This document shows, piece by piece, positions 8,755-17,625 of a stretch of DNA of 64,000 nucleotides. Source of the stretch: Conchocele bisecta (Eukaryota > Mollusca > Bivalvia > Lucinida > Thyasiridae); contig JAQRGA010000379.1 of the NCBI GenBank assembly GCA_029237695.1, positions 25,151 to 89,150 of the forward strand, written 5' to 3'. The translations under genes and the position numbers were made by a program. Numbering within the stretch: position 1 is the stretch's first letter; each line of letters starts with the position of its first letter. Below the pieces are notes generated by a model. The model was given only the letters and a program-made list of their open reading frames with translations, was not told the DNA's origin and made no database searches.

Positions 8755-8842
8755 TTTTTCCTGTTTTTTCTAATTCTACTCCATCAATCTTACGATAGGC
8801 CTGTTCGATTGTAATAGGTGTTATATAAGGGTTTTTTATCAT
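8738..8842 (-). CDS. Hypothetical 34-aa protein
   Basis: A short frame from ATG 8842 to TAA 8738, rich in charged residues, immediately downstream of the AT-rich operator region at 8864-8914 and overlapping the next gene. It looks like the first gene of a two-gene minus-strand unit transcribed divergently from the gene at 8981. No family recognised. Confidence 0.35.
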   Translation of the reverse strand: MIKNPYITPITIEQAYRKIDGVELEKTGKNAVSN

Positions 8843-8863
8843 TTATTATTTAGTTTAATAAAA

Positions 8864-8914
8864 TATAACAATTATATACTACATAGTATATAATATCTTT
8901 ATATAATTGTTAAT
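8864..8914. promoter_or_regulatory. Divergent promoter region with two inverted copies of the 15-bp motif
   Basis: TATAACAATTATATA at 8864-8878 and an imperfect reverse copy (TATATAATTGTTAATA) at 8900-8915 face each other between genes on opposite strands. The same motif occurs at 5139-5153 and 13509-13523. The arrangement suggests a dimeric regulator or parS-like site; inference. Confidence 0.5.
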
Positions 8915-8980
8915 AACAACATAACAATCAGTTTAGTTGTGTTATTGTTTTATAAACCAAACCAAATGGAGAAAAAAATA

Positions 8981-9474
8981 ATGTGTTTTTATTAAAAGAG
9001 AATCAAGCGTTTAATACTTTTGCAAGCAAGGACGCAGAAAAAAACGAAGTTCAGGGTGTTGGCGAAAAAGCTTACATCCAAGTTTCTGTTTCGGCGTTGG
9101 AGTAGCAACAAAAACGCTGATGGGAGTTATAAGAAGAAAGGCGATCAAGGCTATGAAGTGCCAGTATTTGCAATTGCTTTTGGTGAGACCGCACAACAGA
9201 TTTCAGATGCTTTGAAGGCTGCCGCTGTTGAAGCAGGTGAGGGTGAGGCTGTTAAAGTTGCATTTAAGACGGGCAAGGGTTGTTATGTTAAGAAAATGAG
9301 CACACTTCCCCAGGTAAGGATACAGCAACTTACCATGACAATTATATTTTTGGTAAGGTTAAGGTTATGGATCTTGGAAGTAAGCAAGAAGAAGCCACAG
9401 AAGTTGCTGATAAGGTTGATTTAAATGCAGAAAAAGATCAAAAGCCAGCTAGTAAGCCTAAGCCATCTATGTAG
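8981..9474 (+). pseudogene. Hypothetical element protein, frameshifted
   Basis: ATG at 8981 follows a GGAG site. One extra T in the run at 8985-8989 would open a frame that continues LLKENQAFNTFASKDAEKN; further frame changes near 9103 and 9307 lead through YEVPVFAIAFGETAQQISDA and TYHDNYIFGKVKVMDLG to a Lys/Ser/Pro tail and the TAG at 9472. Together this is a soluble protein of ~160 residues with a charged tail, perhaps a DNA-binding or plasmid accessory protein, but I do not recognise the family. A strong terminator follows. Confidence 0.5.
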
Positions 9475-9530
9475 CTTGTAACCTTATTTTATAGTGTGAC
9501 AGATACATTTTGATTAATGTTTTCTATGCA

Positions 9531-9594
9531 TAATCAAAAAAAACCCATTTATTTTTTTGTGTTAATAAATGGGAAATGGGTTTTTTTTTGATTA
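9531..9594 (+). terminator. Rho-independent terminator
   Basis: Inverted repeat of about 20 bases, AATCAAAAAAAACCCATTT against AAATGGGTTTTTTTTTGATT, with a T-run in the right arm. It closes the unit ending at 9474 and, being symmetric, may also act in reverse. Confidence 0.75.
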
Positions 9595-9627
9595 TAGAGA
9601 ATTTTATTAAAAAAAAGGAGTGCTAGT

Positions 9628-10267
9628 ATGAATAATAAAACTAAGAGAATAGTTGCATGGGCGTTTATCGTTAACACCAGTTTTTTTTTGTTTTTTTACT
9701 ATAACTAGTGTTAATAGTGGTGCCATTATTAACAAATCGAACAATCATCAACAAGGTGATATTGAACAACTAAAAGAATTAATTATAAGCAGACTTAATT
9801 TAATTCATGAACTGTCATCAAAATGGAACTGAAAACAAAATAATTATTAGCGAACTAACAACCTTAAGATTATTACAAGATGCTTATATCCAAGTGGTAG
9901 CTGATACCAACAGTCGCAAGAATAATAGTTTTTCTTCGCCAATAAAACGTGCTGTAAATCCAAGTTTTTCAACATACGCAACGACGAGTGGCTAGTAGAA
10001 GTAGAGAAGCAAGGGCAATTGCAAAAAGAAGAACAAGTAAGTTTAAATTACCTCAAGCAATACATTAAAGGCTTAAAAACATTAGATATTAATTTAACAA
10101 AATCAGAATATAAAGCTTTCAAAGCAATTAAAACAAAAAAAGAATTTTTAAGATTCCATAAATCCATGCTGTACAAACATAAAAAATCATTAACACCTCA
10201 AAAGCCACTTAAAAGTAATAATAAAAAAGCAGATAACAGTAGCAAATCCACATGTTCAGTTTTTTAA
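9628..10267 (+). pseudogene. Hypothetical exported protein upstream of dotL, frameshifted
   Basis: ATG at 9628 follows AAAGGAG. The start encodes a basic stretch and a hydrophobic segment (IVAWAFIVNTSFFLFFY), so it is exported or membrane-anchored. Frame changes near 9695 (T-run), 9810 and 9970 lead through IEQLKELIISRLNLI, ISELTTLRLLQDAYIQVV and NDEWLVEVEKQGQLQ to a Lys-rich C-terminus ending at 10267. The stop is five bases before the DotL-like start, implying one operon. It occupies the place of a Dot/Icm or Trb accessory protein, but no homologue is recognised. Confidence 0.45.
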
Positions 10268-10271
10268 AATA

Positions 10272-12744
10272 GTGCAACAATTTACTCCACCGCCTAGAAG
10301 TAAGGCAGAATATTTACAAGGCAGCGCAATACAAAATAATGCGTTTATTCGTGATACAAGAACTTTTTATGAACAAATAGTAGACGCTTTAACCAACCCT
10401 ATTAGCAATAGCATGGTTCAAGTTCTTATAGTTGTTATTGCCTTTACCAGCTCTATTCTTTTGTGGTTTGCGCCATTTTTTTTATTAAGGACTTCAAAGT
10501 ATAGTCAATTCAAGAAAATCTATAATTTTATCGGCGCCATATCGATTGCCAGCGCATAAAAACCCAAAGCAGACAGATTACAACCAACCTATACCAGGTA
10601 CAGGCGATAGAAAATTCTTTAAAGCTATGGGGTCAATTTATTTAGGTAATTGTAAAATTACTGGACAACAGTGCTGGGTATCACAACAAGACCTGCTAAC
10701 GCATAGCCTTATATTAGGTGCTACTGGCTCTGGTAAGACAGAGACATTAATTGGATATGTGGCTAATGTTCTCTCAAGGGGTTTCTGGCGTTATGTATAT
10801 TGACGCTAAGGCAGCACCAAAGTTATATGTGCAAATATCAGCTATTGCTAAAAGACTTGGAAGGGAAGATGATTTACTTGTAATCAATTACTTAACGGGC
10901 AACAAAGGGGTTGTTAAGGAAAACAAGCATACAAGAAAGACTAGTAAGTTGTCAAATACTAACAACCCATTTGCTAAAGGCTCTGCGGATTCTATTATTC
11001 AACTTCTTAAAGCGTTCTTACCTAGTGACTCTGGTGCGAATAGTATTTTTTCAGATAAAGCAGAGGCATTTATGCAGGCATTAATTTATGCACTTTGTGA
11101 TTTAAGAGATCTTGGAGGTATGGAGCTGGGGTCTGGGGTTATTTTTAAATATATGGAGTTAGATAAGATTTGTGAACTGGTATTAGATAATAAAAATGCA
11201 CTAACAAAAAAAACAAGAGAAGGGCTTGTGAATTATTTAAAGGCAGGCATATCTTATGATTTAGCAAAAAAAGCAGCAGATCAAAATGATGCTGTAATAG
11301 ATCAACACGGATATGCAAAATCTTATTATGCTAAAACATTGTCATCATTACAAGATGTTTATTCGCATATTTACTGGACTGTTGGTGGTGAGGTAGATTT
11401 TATTGATGTGATTTTAAATAATAGAATTTTGATAGTTCTTTTACCTTCATTAGAAAAGTCAGAGCCAGAATTAAGTACGTTGGCAAAGTTAAATCTATTT
11501 GGTATAAAAAATGCACTTTCGCCTGGTTTAGGATCAACACTAGAGGGAAACACAGATAGTGTGGTCCATAACCTTCCTTCTGCGGAGCCAGAACTATGAT
11601 GCTCAACATTAATGATGAATATGGGTATATGTCCGTTAAAGGCTTTGCCATTGTTGCAGCACAAGCTCGTGGACTAGGATTAGGTGCTGTGTTTGCGGGA
11701 CAAGATTTTGCGGGCTTTAAGAGGGGTGATGTTGGTGAGGCTGATCAAGTTTGGGCAAATACAAGGCTTAAGCATTTTATGGCGCTTGAAGACATAGAGA
11801 CGCTAGACAAAGTTGGTAAAATGTTTAAGCCTGTTAAGTCTGCCATGGCAAGAAGGTATAACGCTAAACAAGGACTAAACTTAGCGGGGCAATATGATGA
11901 AGACCAAGGTATTGAAATTGCCGATGTTGATAGAATTGACACTGAAGACATAACACGACAATTGGAAGGAGAATCTCATTCTTCATTAAAAGGCAAACTT
12001 ACAAGATTAGAAGCATTTTATGCTGAGCCAGATATCGAGTCGATATTTTCAAAAAAGTTTGGAGAAGAGACAATATTTGTTAATCAATTTGTATTTATTT
12101 CAGCACTTGTCAAAGAACACATTAAAGAAAGAGACAAACATCAAGAGGAAACTTCTGCCAACGAGCCTCAAAGTAGTTCCACTAGAACTATGGGTACTAG
12201 TGGTAGATCGTTATCAGAAACACCTGTTTTTAGCGGCCACAATAGCACCAATAATAAAGTTTTATCTTTACAAGATAATAAGAATAACAAAGAAGCGGAG
12301 AAAACAAACAAACAAACAGCACAAATGAAAGCCCAGGTGTTGGCAGAAAAATCCGCTATGCAGGTGGATGAGGCTGCACACATTGATTCAACCCAAATAC
12401 CAGATATTAATCATCAAACAGAATTATCACCACCTCCTATAGATTCAATACCAATAGAACAAAACAAAGCCAGAGATGCCAAAGCGTCATTGGCTAGAGT
12501 TGTTAACAGGAAAGAAACAGATGTACCTACAAATAACAACAAGGGCATCAATCAAATTATAGAAGCTTCTGCCTCTTCAGATGGCGTTGAATCAGATGTT
12601 ATGCTTAAGTATGAGCTAGAGACTAAACCAACAGACAGTGTTAAAGTCATCAAAGCCGATTATATAGATGCCAAAAACAATGTCGTTCCTGATAGTGTTA
12701 AGATGTCTGGTTCTGAGCTTGATAACATTCTTGCTAACATGTAG
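10272..12744 (+). pseudogene. dotL: DotL/IcmO (TrbC-like) type IVB coupling ATPase, frameshifted
   Basis: VirD4-type coupling protein that delivers the relaxosome or substrates to a type IVB (Dot/Icm, IncI) secretion channel. The order matches DotL: RDTRTFYEQI near the N-terminus, a transmembrane segment (VLIVVIAFTSSILLW), THSLILGATGSGKTE (Walker A), YIDAKAAPKLY, GREDDLLVINYLTGN, NPFAKGSADSIIQLL, and NDEYGYMSVKG around Walker B, then a long hydrophilic tail. Four open frames cover it; breaks lie near 10536, 10780 and 11595. The start at 10272 is GTG. Total length (~820 aa) is normal, so the gene may be whole in the organism. Confidence 0.85.
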
Positions 12745-12754
12745 AAAAAAAATA

Positions 12755-13513
12755 ATGGAAATATTAATAGTAGAATCACCAACCAAAGCAGATGCTATTA
12801 GTAATTTCTTAAATATACCTGTTTTTTCTACATGTGGCGTATTTTTAACTTCAACACTATCAGACGTTAGTTTCGTTAATAGAAAGATTGTTGAGAACAG
12901 GAAATTAAATATAAATAAAGCGAAATTCATTAATGACATTGTGGCCTATATTGATAAATATAATCAGCAATATCAAATAACTATTACCTAGCAACTGATA
13001 TTGATGAACAGGGTGATGAAATAGCATTTGATATTGCTGATTATATAACTAATAATATTACCAACAAAAGCACACTAATATTTAAAAGAATTAACTTAAA
13101 TTCAATAACACAATCTGAGGTTGTTAATAAGGTTAATAACGCACCAGCCCCAGTCACTCTACCAAAGTTACACCAAGAGGCGAAAGTAGCACAATCTAGG
13201 CGTGTTAGAAACGCCATTGTTGCAAGCCATTATATAGATGCTGGTGCGGTTTGGTTTGGGTACAGTGTCAGCAAGCGTTCTTAAAACTATTAAAGACGGT
13301 AATTTTATTATTGGTGAGATGAATTTGGTTATCAAAACTAACCAAGGAAACTTTAAAACAAGTGTTGACATAACTATAAATAATTTTAAATTGTGGCAAG
13401 AAAGAAAACAACAACTAGAAGAATACGCCTTTTCTTTGGGAGCTGAAATAGTTGAGAGCAAAATTCAGTTTGATGAGTTGCAAGGCTTCGATGAAATCAT
13501 TATAAAAATATAA
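12755..13513 (+). pseudogene. Short TOPRIM protein related to type IA topoisomerases, frameshifted
   Basis: ATG 12755 opens MEILIVESPTKADAISNFL, the first TOPRIM strand and helix of topoisomerase I/III (catalytic Glu in VES). After a break near 12990 the other frame has ATDIDEQGDEIAFDIADYI, the D-x-D-type metal-binding motif. KVAQSRRVRNAIVASHYIDA then resembles the topoisomerase domain linker. A further break lies near 13255, and it ends at 13513. At ~250 residues it is much shorter than a full topoisomerase and lacks a visible active-site Tyr domain. It directly follows dotL. A role in processing transferred DNA is inferred. Confidence 0.6.
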
Positions 13514-13523
13514 CAATTATATA
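13509..13523. promoter_or_regulatory. Recurrent 15-bp operator-like motif
   Basis: TATAACAATTATATA, identical to 8864-8878, located at the end of the TOPRIM gene and about 60 bases before the next ATG (13583), within a very AT-rich promoter-like stretch. Confidence 0.45.
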
Positions 13524-13582
13524 ATATACTTATATATTATTATATAATATAAACACATATATAAAAAATAAGGTACAAAAAT

Positions 13583-13906
13583 ATGCCAACTAAAAATGTT
13601 GTTACCAATGATAAAAAAAAACAATTAACGCCAGATGAAAGAGCGATTGCTGAAAAATATTATTTGGAATTTGGTGTGACGGAAGGGAGTCATAAAGAAG
13701 ATGATAATGTGCTATATAAAACCACACCCTCTGACGATAAAGAAAATTATGATAATTTTTTACATGATATTTATATGCGTCTTTTGGCAACCCAAGACTT
13801 ATATAACGATAAAAATTATGATGAAGATGGTAATTTTATTGCTTATATTTATAAAGATAATAAAAAGAAAAATACGCCGTATCTTTTAATAAAGATGAGG
13901 TTGTAA
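13583..13906 (+). CDS. Hypothetical acidic 107-aa protein
   Basis: A hydrophilic protein rich in Asp, Asn, Tyr and Lys with no signal peptide and no recognised domain. It starts after the third copy of the 15-bp motif and ends one base before the next ORF. It could be the first gene of the 13.6-17.4 kb transfer operon. The compositional bias makes homology hard to judge. Confidence 0.45.
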   Translation: MPTKNVVTNDKKKQLTPDERAIAEKYYLEFGVTEGSHKEDDNVLYKTTPSDDKENYDNFLHDIYMRLLATQDLYNDKNYDEDGNFIAYIYKDNKKKNTPYLLIKMRL

Positions 13907-13907
13907 T

Positions 13908-14486
13908 TATGAAAGAAAGCTTTGAGAGGCTTTCTTCTCCACCAGAGATACGTTATTTCTGCTCACTATGAGCATCCTGTTTTCTTTCAGGATAGTGATG
14001 CTGATGCTTCGGTTTCTAATGCGTCTATACCTGCTACTGATGTATACAAGATTCCTTCTGAAGAAGATGTGTTAATACATAAGCCTATATTAGGAAATAC
14101 TAACAATGCTAATTTAGTCTCCGATGCATCCATTGATAATGAAAAACCTAATCTTGAGGATGATTTTAATCCTCAAGATTCAACCGTTGAGATTCATGAT
14201 GCTTCTGGCGAACTTCTCGGTCGCATTATAGATCGTGGAGAATCTCTTAACCCTATTGTTTTTGCTAGTGATAAGGTTACAGCACTGGAAACCATGCGAC
14301 ACGCTCAATTAAAAGGCTGGTAGCAGTGTTAATTTAACTGGCAGTGATGAATTTGTACAAGAATGTATGAAATATTGTGTTGAAAACAAAATAACTCCAA
14401 TCATAACAGATGATAACCAACAGAAAATGCTTGATAGTATCCTTAAAAAGCAAAAAATTAGAGAGAAAAAAGGATTGAGAATGTGA
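13908..14486 (+). pseudogene. LPD7-like (large polyvalent protein-associated) domain protein, frameshifted
   Basis: ATG at 13908 opens a short frame. Breaks near 13965 and 14313 lead through an acidic linker to ASDKVTALETMRHAQLKGW followed by SSVNLTGSDEFVQECMKYC and ENKITPIITD. This pair of segments (helix, KGW, strand with TGSxEF, helix, strand) is typical of the LPD7 domain found in relaxases and other proteins of conjugative elements. It could be a relaxase-associated or plasmid-establishment protein. No relaxase catalytic motif is present here. Confidence 0.55.
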
Positions 14487-14498
14487 TTATAAATAGAT

Positions 14499-14633
14499 AT
14501 GAAGTGGCTGTTTGATTTTAGTTCAGTAAATGTAGAGGTAGATGCCAGCAATGAAGCAGAAGCTATTGAAAAAGTAAAGTTGTTGGTTAACGATAATTTA
14601 GATGAGTACCACAATCAAACTAGAGTAGATTAA
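14499..14633 (+). CDS. Hypothetical 44-aa protein
   Basis: A small acidic frame from ATG 14499 to TAA 14631-14633. It starts twelve bases after the LPD7-like gene and is co-directional with it. No motif is recognised. Confidence 0.35.
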   Translation: MKWLFDFSSVNVEVDASNEAEAIEKVKLLVNDNLDEYHNQTRVD

Positions 14634-14665
14634 TATTGGTGAGTATGTTGACATGGTAGGTCTAA

Positions 14666-15148
14666 GTGATACCAAAGAAGCCAGCCAAAAATAAAATTAA
14701 AAATGTAGAACAATATATTGTGTCTTTTTTAAAAACCATCGCTAAATTAAATAACTCACAAAATGACGAAGTTTTGATGAATGAACTCGGTATTTATATG
14801 TTTTCTGTTGAAAACCAGTGCGGTTTTATTTTCAAAAAAACAGATTTAAATCTTAACCTTGGTGATTTGTCTAAAGCTTTAGAAAAGGTTGGCAGTGTGA
14901 ATGATCAACAAGCACTGAATTTGTTGGAACACTCTATAAAACTTAAGGCACAAGAAACAGTTAAATTATTTACATTATTACAAGAAAAAATATCATTAAA
15001 AAAATATTTACCAATAACAAACGGGCTATTGAAAGAAAGGCTAGAGTTTTATCTTAAGGTGAAAAATTGGCAATCGCTTTATAAAGACTCTGGTCCTCCT
15101 TTGAGCAAAATTGTCAGTAAACAACAACACACAATAGTTTTTAGATAA
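14666..15148 (+). CDS. Hypothetical 160-aa protein of the transfer region
   Basis: A GTG start at 14666 gives a basic N-terminus followed by mainly helical sequence (LGDLSKALEKVGSVNDQQA and a long helix after it). No Cys, signal peptide or catalytic motif is visible. It lies between small element genes and two exported proteins of the same strand. It occupies a slot where IncI and Dot/Icm operons have chaperone-like cytoplasmic proteins, but similarity to IcmS/IcmW/IcmQ cannot be claimed. Confidence 0.5.
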   Translation: MIPKKPAKNKIKNVEQYIVSFLKTIAKLNNSQNDEVLMNELGIYMFSVENQCGFIFKKTDLNLNLGDLSKALEKVGSVNDQQALNLLEHSIKLKAQETVKLFTLLQEKISLKKYLPITNGLLKERLEFYLKVKNWQSLYKDSGPPLSKIVSKQQHTIVFR

Positions 15149-15180
15149 TTTAATTAAGCATACAAACATAGGCCAGGAAA

Positions 15181-15702
15181 ATGAAAATAAATAAAAGTGT
15201 ATTAATATTAATATTTAGTAGCATGTCAACGATTGCGCTTGGAGCAGATACTAAAGTATTGGATAGTAGGTGTGGCGACATTAGATCCAACGTTCTAAAA
15301 CATCAAATCTCGGTACAAAAGGCAGAATCGGCTGCTGCAGCAGAGATGATTACGGGTGGTAATGTAGTTGATGCTAGTTGTCTTAATAGTTTTGATATAT
15401 CACTAAAAGGGTTTGGTTTTTCCTTGCCTAATCTTGATGATTTACTAGACAACTTTTTAAATTCGTTATGTGATAAGGCGAATTCTGTAATATCAAGTAA
15501 TGTTGGTGCGATCAATCAAAGATTAGACTTGCCAATTGGCAGCGTTAGTATAAATTCAAATTATGATGGCAAAGTGATTAATACTGAGGAAGGACAAATT
15601 ATTATGAATAAGATTAAGGATAAGGTGCCTGATATCCCAATTATCAATAAGGAATATAAATCTACAATCGGAGGTGGCGTAAATGATCTTTTCTATAAAT
15701 AA
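15181..15702 (+). CDS. Exported 173-aa protein of the transfer operon
   Basis: A clear signal peptide (KSVLILIFSSMSTIALGA, cleavage near residue 22) is followed by a mature part with three or four Cys (RCGDI, ASCLNSF, LCDKANS), suggesting disulphides in the periplasm. A GGAAA-type site precedes the ATG. Its end overlaps the next gene by 20 bases. Position before the DotI-like gene suggests a periplasmic or pilus component of the conjugation machine; no family recognised. Confidence 0.55.
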   Translation: MKINKSVLILIFSSMSTIALGADTKVLDSRCGDIRSNVLKHQISVQKAESAAAAEMITGGNVVDASCLNSFDISLKGFGFSLPNLDDLLDNFLNSLCDKANSVISSNVGAINQRLDLPIGSVSINSNYDGKVINTEEGQIIMNKIKDKVPDIPIINKEYKSTIGGGVNDLFYK

Positions 15703-16738
15703 AACAATAATAAAAATAGTAGTAGTAGGCTTTATTCTAATTCAACAGCAGCAGGCTTATGCAGCTTGCTGTGGTGCGGCAGCGGTTGCGGCTATCAATT
15801 CAAGAGCAGCAGAGCTTAAAGGGCAGTTAAAGAGTGGCTTTTCTGGTGTTAATAGTAATATTAACGAAATGGAGCAGGCTGTTGTTAAAACCTTAAAGAA
15901 TACTCATGCTGAACAAATGTCTGCGCAAAAAAAAAATGTCTGATGTTGCTACCAAGACACAAGAGGCTTTAAACAGAGCATTTGAGCAAATTGCTGAGAG
16001 CGAGTCTTTTAACGAGTCTAAAAAATATGCATCTAGGCAATATGGCGATGATTCAATGCCAGACCCACAAGACTTGTGTAAGCAATTTGCAATTGGAGAT
16101 GCAATTCATAATGGCGGCAATAAAAATAGTATCATTAAACAGATTGAAAAAGACAATAAAAAAATACAAGAAAAAAAGCTTGAAGAATATGGCAAACAAA
16201 AGGCGGTTTATAATCAATATGTAAATAATTTGCCTGGCAATGGAAGATATATTATGTCTAATCTCTTAGATAAAGACACAATTACCAGTGAAGATGGCAA
16301 TAAGGTTGCTACACTTTTAGACCACCTTATTGATAACAGCAGGAAAAATTCATTTTTAAAGGAAGAATTAGGTACTGTGGAAGGTCAGGTAAATCAAGCA
16401 AAAAGCAACAGTCTTTCGATGCAAAAAGAACTTTTAAAAAAGGTTTTTGCGGAACAGTTTATTTATCCTAAAGTTGAAATTATTAGGGATGGAGAGAGAA
16501 GCGCATCATCCTATTCGTTAATTAAAAAAGATATTAATGATAAATTCACCAAAGGTTTTGAGCCTGTTTTAACTAAAAATGATGTCGCTGTTTTAAGAGA
16601 GATATATAAAAATCAAATCAAACACTCAATAATCATATGATGTTTGAGCTTTTAGAGACGAATAAACAAATTTTAACAATGCTAACATTACAGCTGTCAC
16701 ATACGATTGATTCTAAGATGGACGAGATTAAGCGCTAA
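15683..16738 (+). pseudogene. Exported coiled-coil protein of the transfer operon, frameshifted
   Basis: The N-terminus is a signal peptide (IVVVGFILIQQQQAYA) followed by ACCGAAAVAAINSRA and long helices. A run of nine A at 15926-15935 breaks the frame; the second frame continues with MSDVATKTQEALNRAFEQIA and a ~240-residue charged helical body. A last shift near 16625 leads to an ELLETNKQILTML helix and the TAA at 16736-16738. In total ~345 residues. Length, signal peptide and coiled coil recall VirB5- or TraW-like periplasmic proteins, but this is a guess. Confidence 0.5.
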
Positions 16739-16761
16739 TTATTTTGTGTTTCAAGGTTTTT

Positions 16762-17418
16762 ATGGATAAAAAAAATGAAAAAATAGAAGAGGTACAAATA
16801 ATAGCAGAATCAATGGCAACACAAGAGTCGTTAGTGCACTCTGTTCAAAGAAGTACCTTTGCATCGTTGTTATCATTGTTAGTTGCTGCTGGCTCAATAG
16901 TTATCTCATTAATGGTGGTTTATAACACACACGACAGATACTTTACTGTAAGCCCTCAAGGAGTTATAACACAGCTTGTTGCGCTTGATAAGGCCTTAGT
17001 GACAGATGAAGTGGCAAGAAAGTTTAGTAGGGATTTTTCGATAGCCCTGTATTCAATTAATTATATTAATTTTAGGCAAAGAATAGAAAATATTGAATCA
17101 ATGTTTTATGCAAAATCGTTTGATAATTTTATTATAGAATTTGAGGACACCTTAAACTTTATTAAGAAAAAGAAACTTTATGCTCACACCCTTATCGAAC
17201 TGCCGATACTTGTTAAAAGAGCAGAGCATAATGGCAGGATGAAATGGAAATTTGAGGCGCCGATTACAGTTTATTATGAAAGTGCTTCTGGCGCCAAATA
17301 TACTCAGAAAGTGATAGCAACAATTGTCATTCAAAGAACCGACAATAGAAAGAAAATTGGAGGCATTGAAGTATTTAGTTTTATTACTGAAACTCAAGAA
17401 ATTAAAAATCAAATTTAG
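16762..17418 (+). CDS. dotI: DotI/IcmL/TraM-family type IVB secretion protein
   Basis: An inner-membrane, VirB8-like component of Dot/Icm and IncI transfer systems. The start at 16762 gives a short cytoplasmic stretch, one transmembrane segment (SLLSLLVAAGSIVISLMVV, about residues 38-56), then RYFTVSPQGVITQLVALDK, characteristic of the IcmL family, and a periplasmic VirB8-like domain (SALYSINYINFRQRIEN is partly conserved). Length ~218 aa is normal and the frame is intact. In Dot/Icm and IncI loci DotH/TraN comes next; here the operon is cut instead. Confidence 0.85.
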   Translation: MDKKNEKIEEVQIIAESMATQESLVHSVQRSTFASLLSLLVAAGSIVISLMVVYNTHDRYFTVSPQGVITQLVALDKALVTDEVARKFSRDFSIALYSINYINFRQRIENIESMFYAKSFDNFIIEFEDTLNFIKKKKLYAHTLIELPILVKRAEHNGRMKWKFEAPITVYYESASGAKYTQKVIATIVIQRTDNRKKIGGIEVFSFITETQEIKNQI

Positions 17419-17482
17419 ATTGGATGTTCGACAATAAGGTATTATAAGAAAATTGGGGCAATAACAGAAAAGGCAGATTATC

Positions 17483-17614
17483 ATGAAAAATACACAGGCG
17501 CAAGAAAAAGAAAAACAACAGAATAACAATATAATTGCTAGATTTTATTTGGGTGCAAAAAGGAGGCATTTTAGAATGCCTCCTTTAGTAATTAAAACCC
17601 TCTACTTAAAATAG
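17483..17614 (+). pseudogene. Start of an unknown transfer gene truncated at a hairpin repeat
   Basis: ATG at 17483 opens a 43-codon frame beginning MKNTQAQEKEKQQNNN. From 17531 the sequence is the dispersed hairpin repeat that also occurs near 33105 and 45457, so the 3' part of the original gene has been replaced. The next gene expected after dotI would be dotH/traN; too little is left to tell. Confidence 0.4.
17531..17597 (+). repeat. Dispersed hairpin repeat, first copy
   Basis: About 67 bases, also at 33100-33153 and 45457-45525, containing a perfect hairpin, AAAGGAGGCATT-TTAG-AATGCCTCCTTT. The hairpin looks like a terminator stem. In each place it marks a break between unrelated genes: the transfer operon, a TraI-like fragment, and the end of the copper operon. 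Confidence 0.85.
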
Positions 17615-17625
17615 TTTTTTATTTT

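Noticed and set aside
10272..12744. Four separate genes instead of one DotL-like protein
   Set aside because: The frames join in the family's order with no missing segment, and none has its own ribosome-binding site.
17483..17614. A real 43-aa gene spanning the hairpin repeat
   Set aside because: The second half is the dispersed repeat, which is non-coding at its other positions; treated as a truncated gene start.
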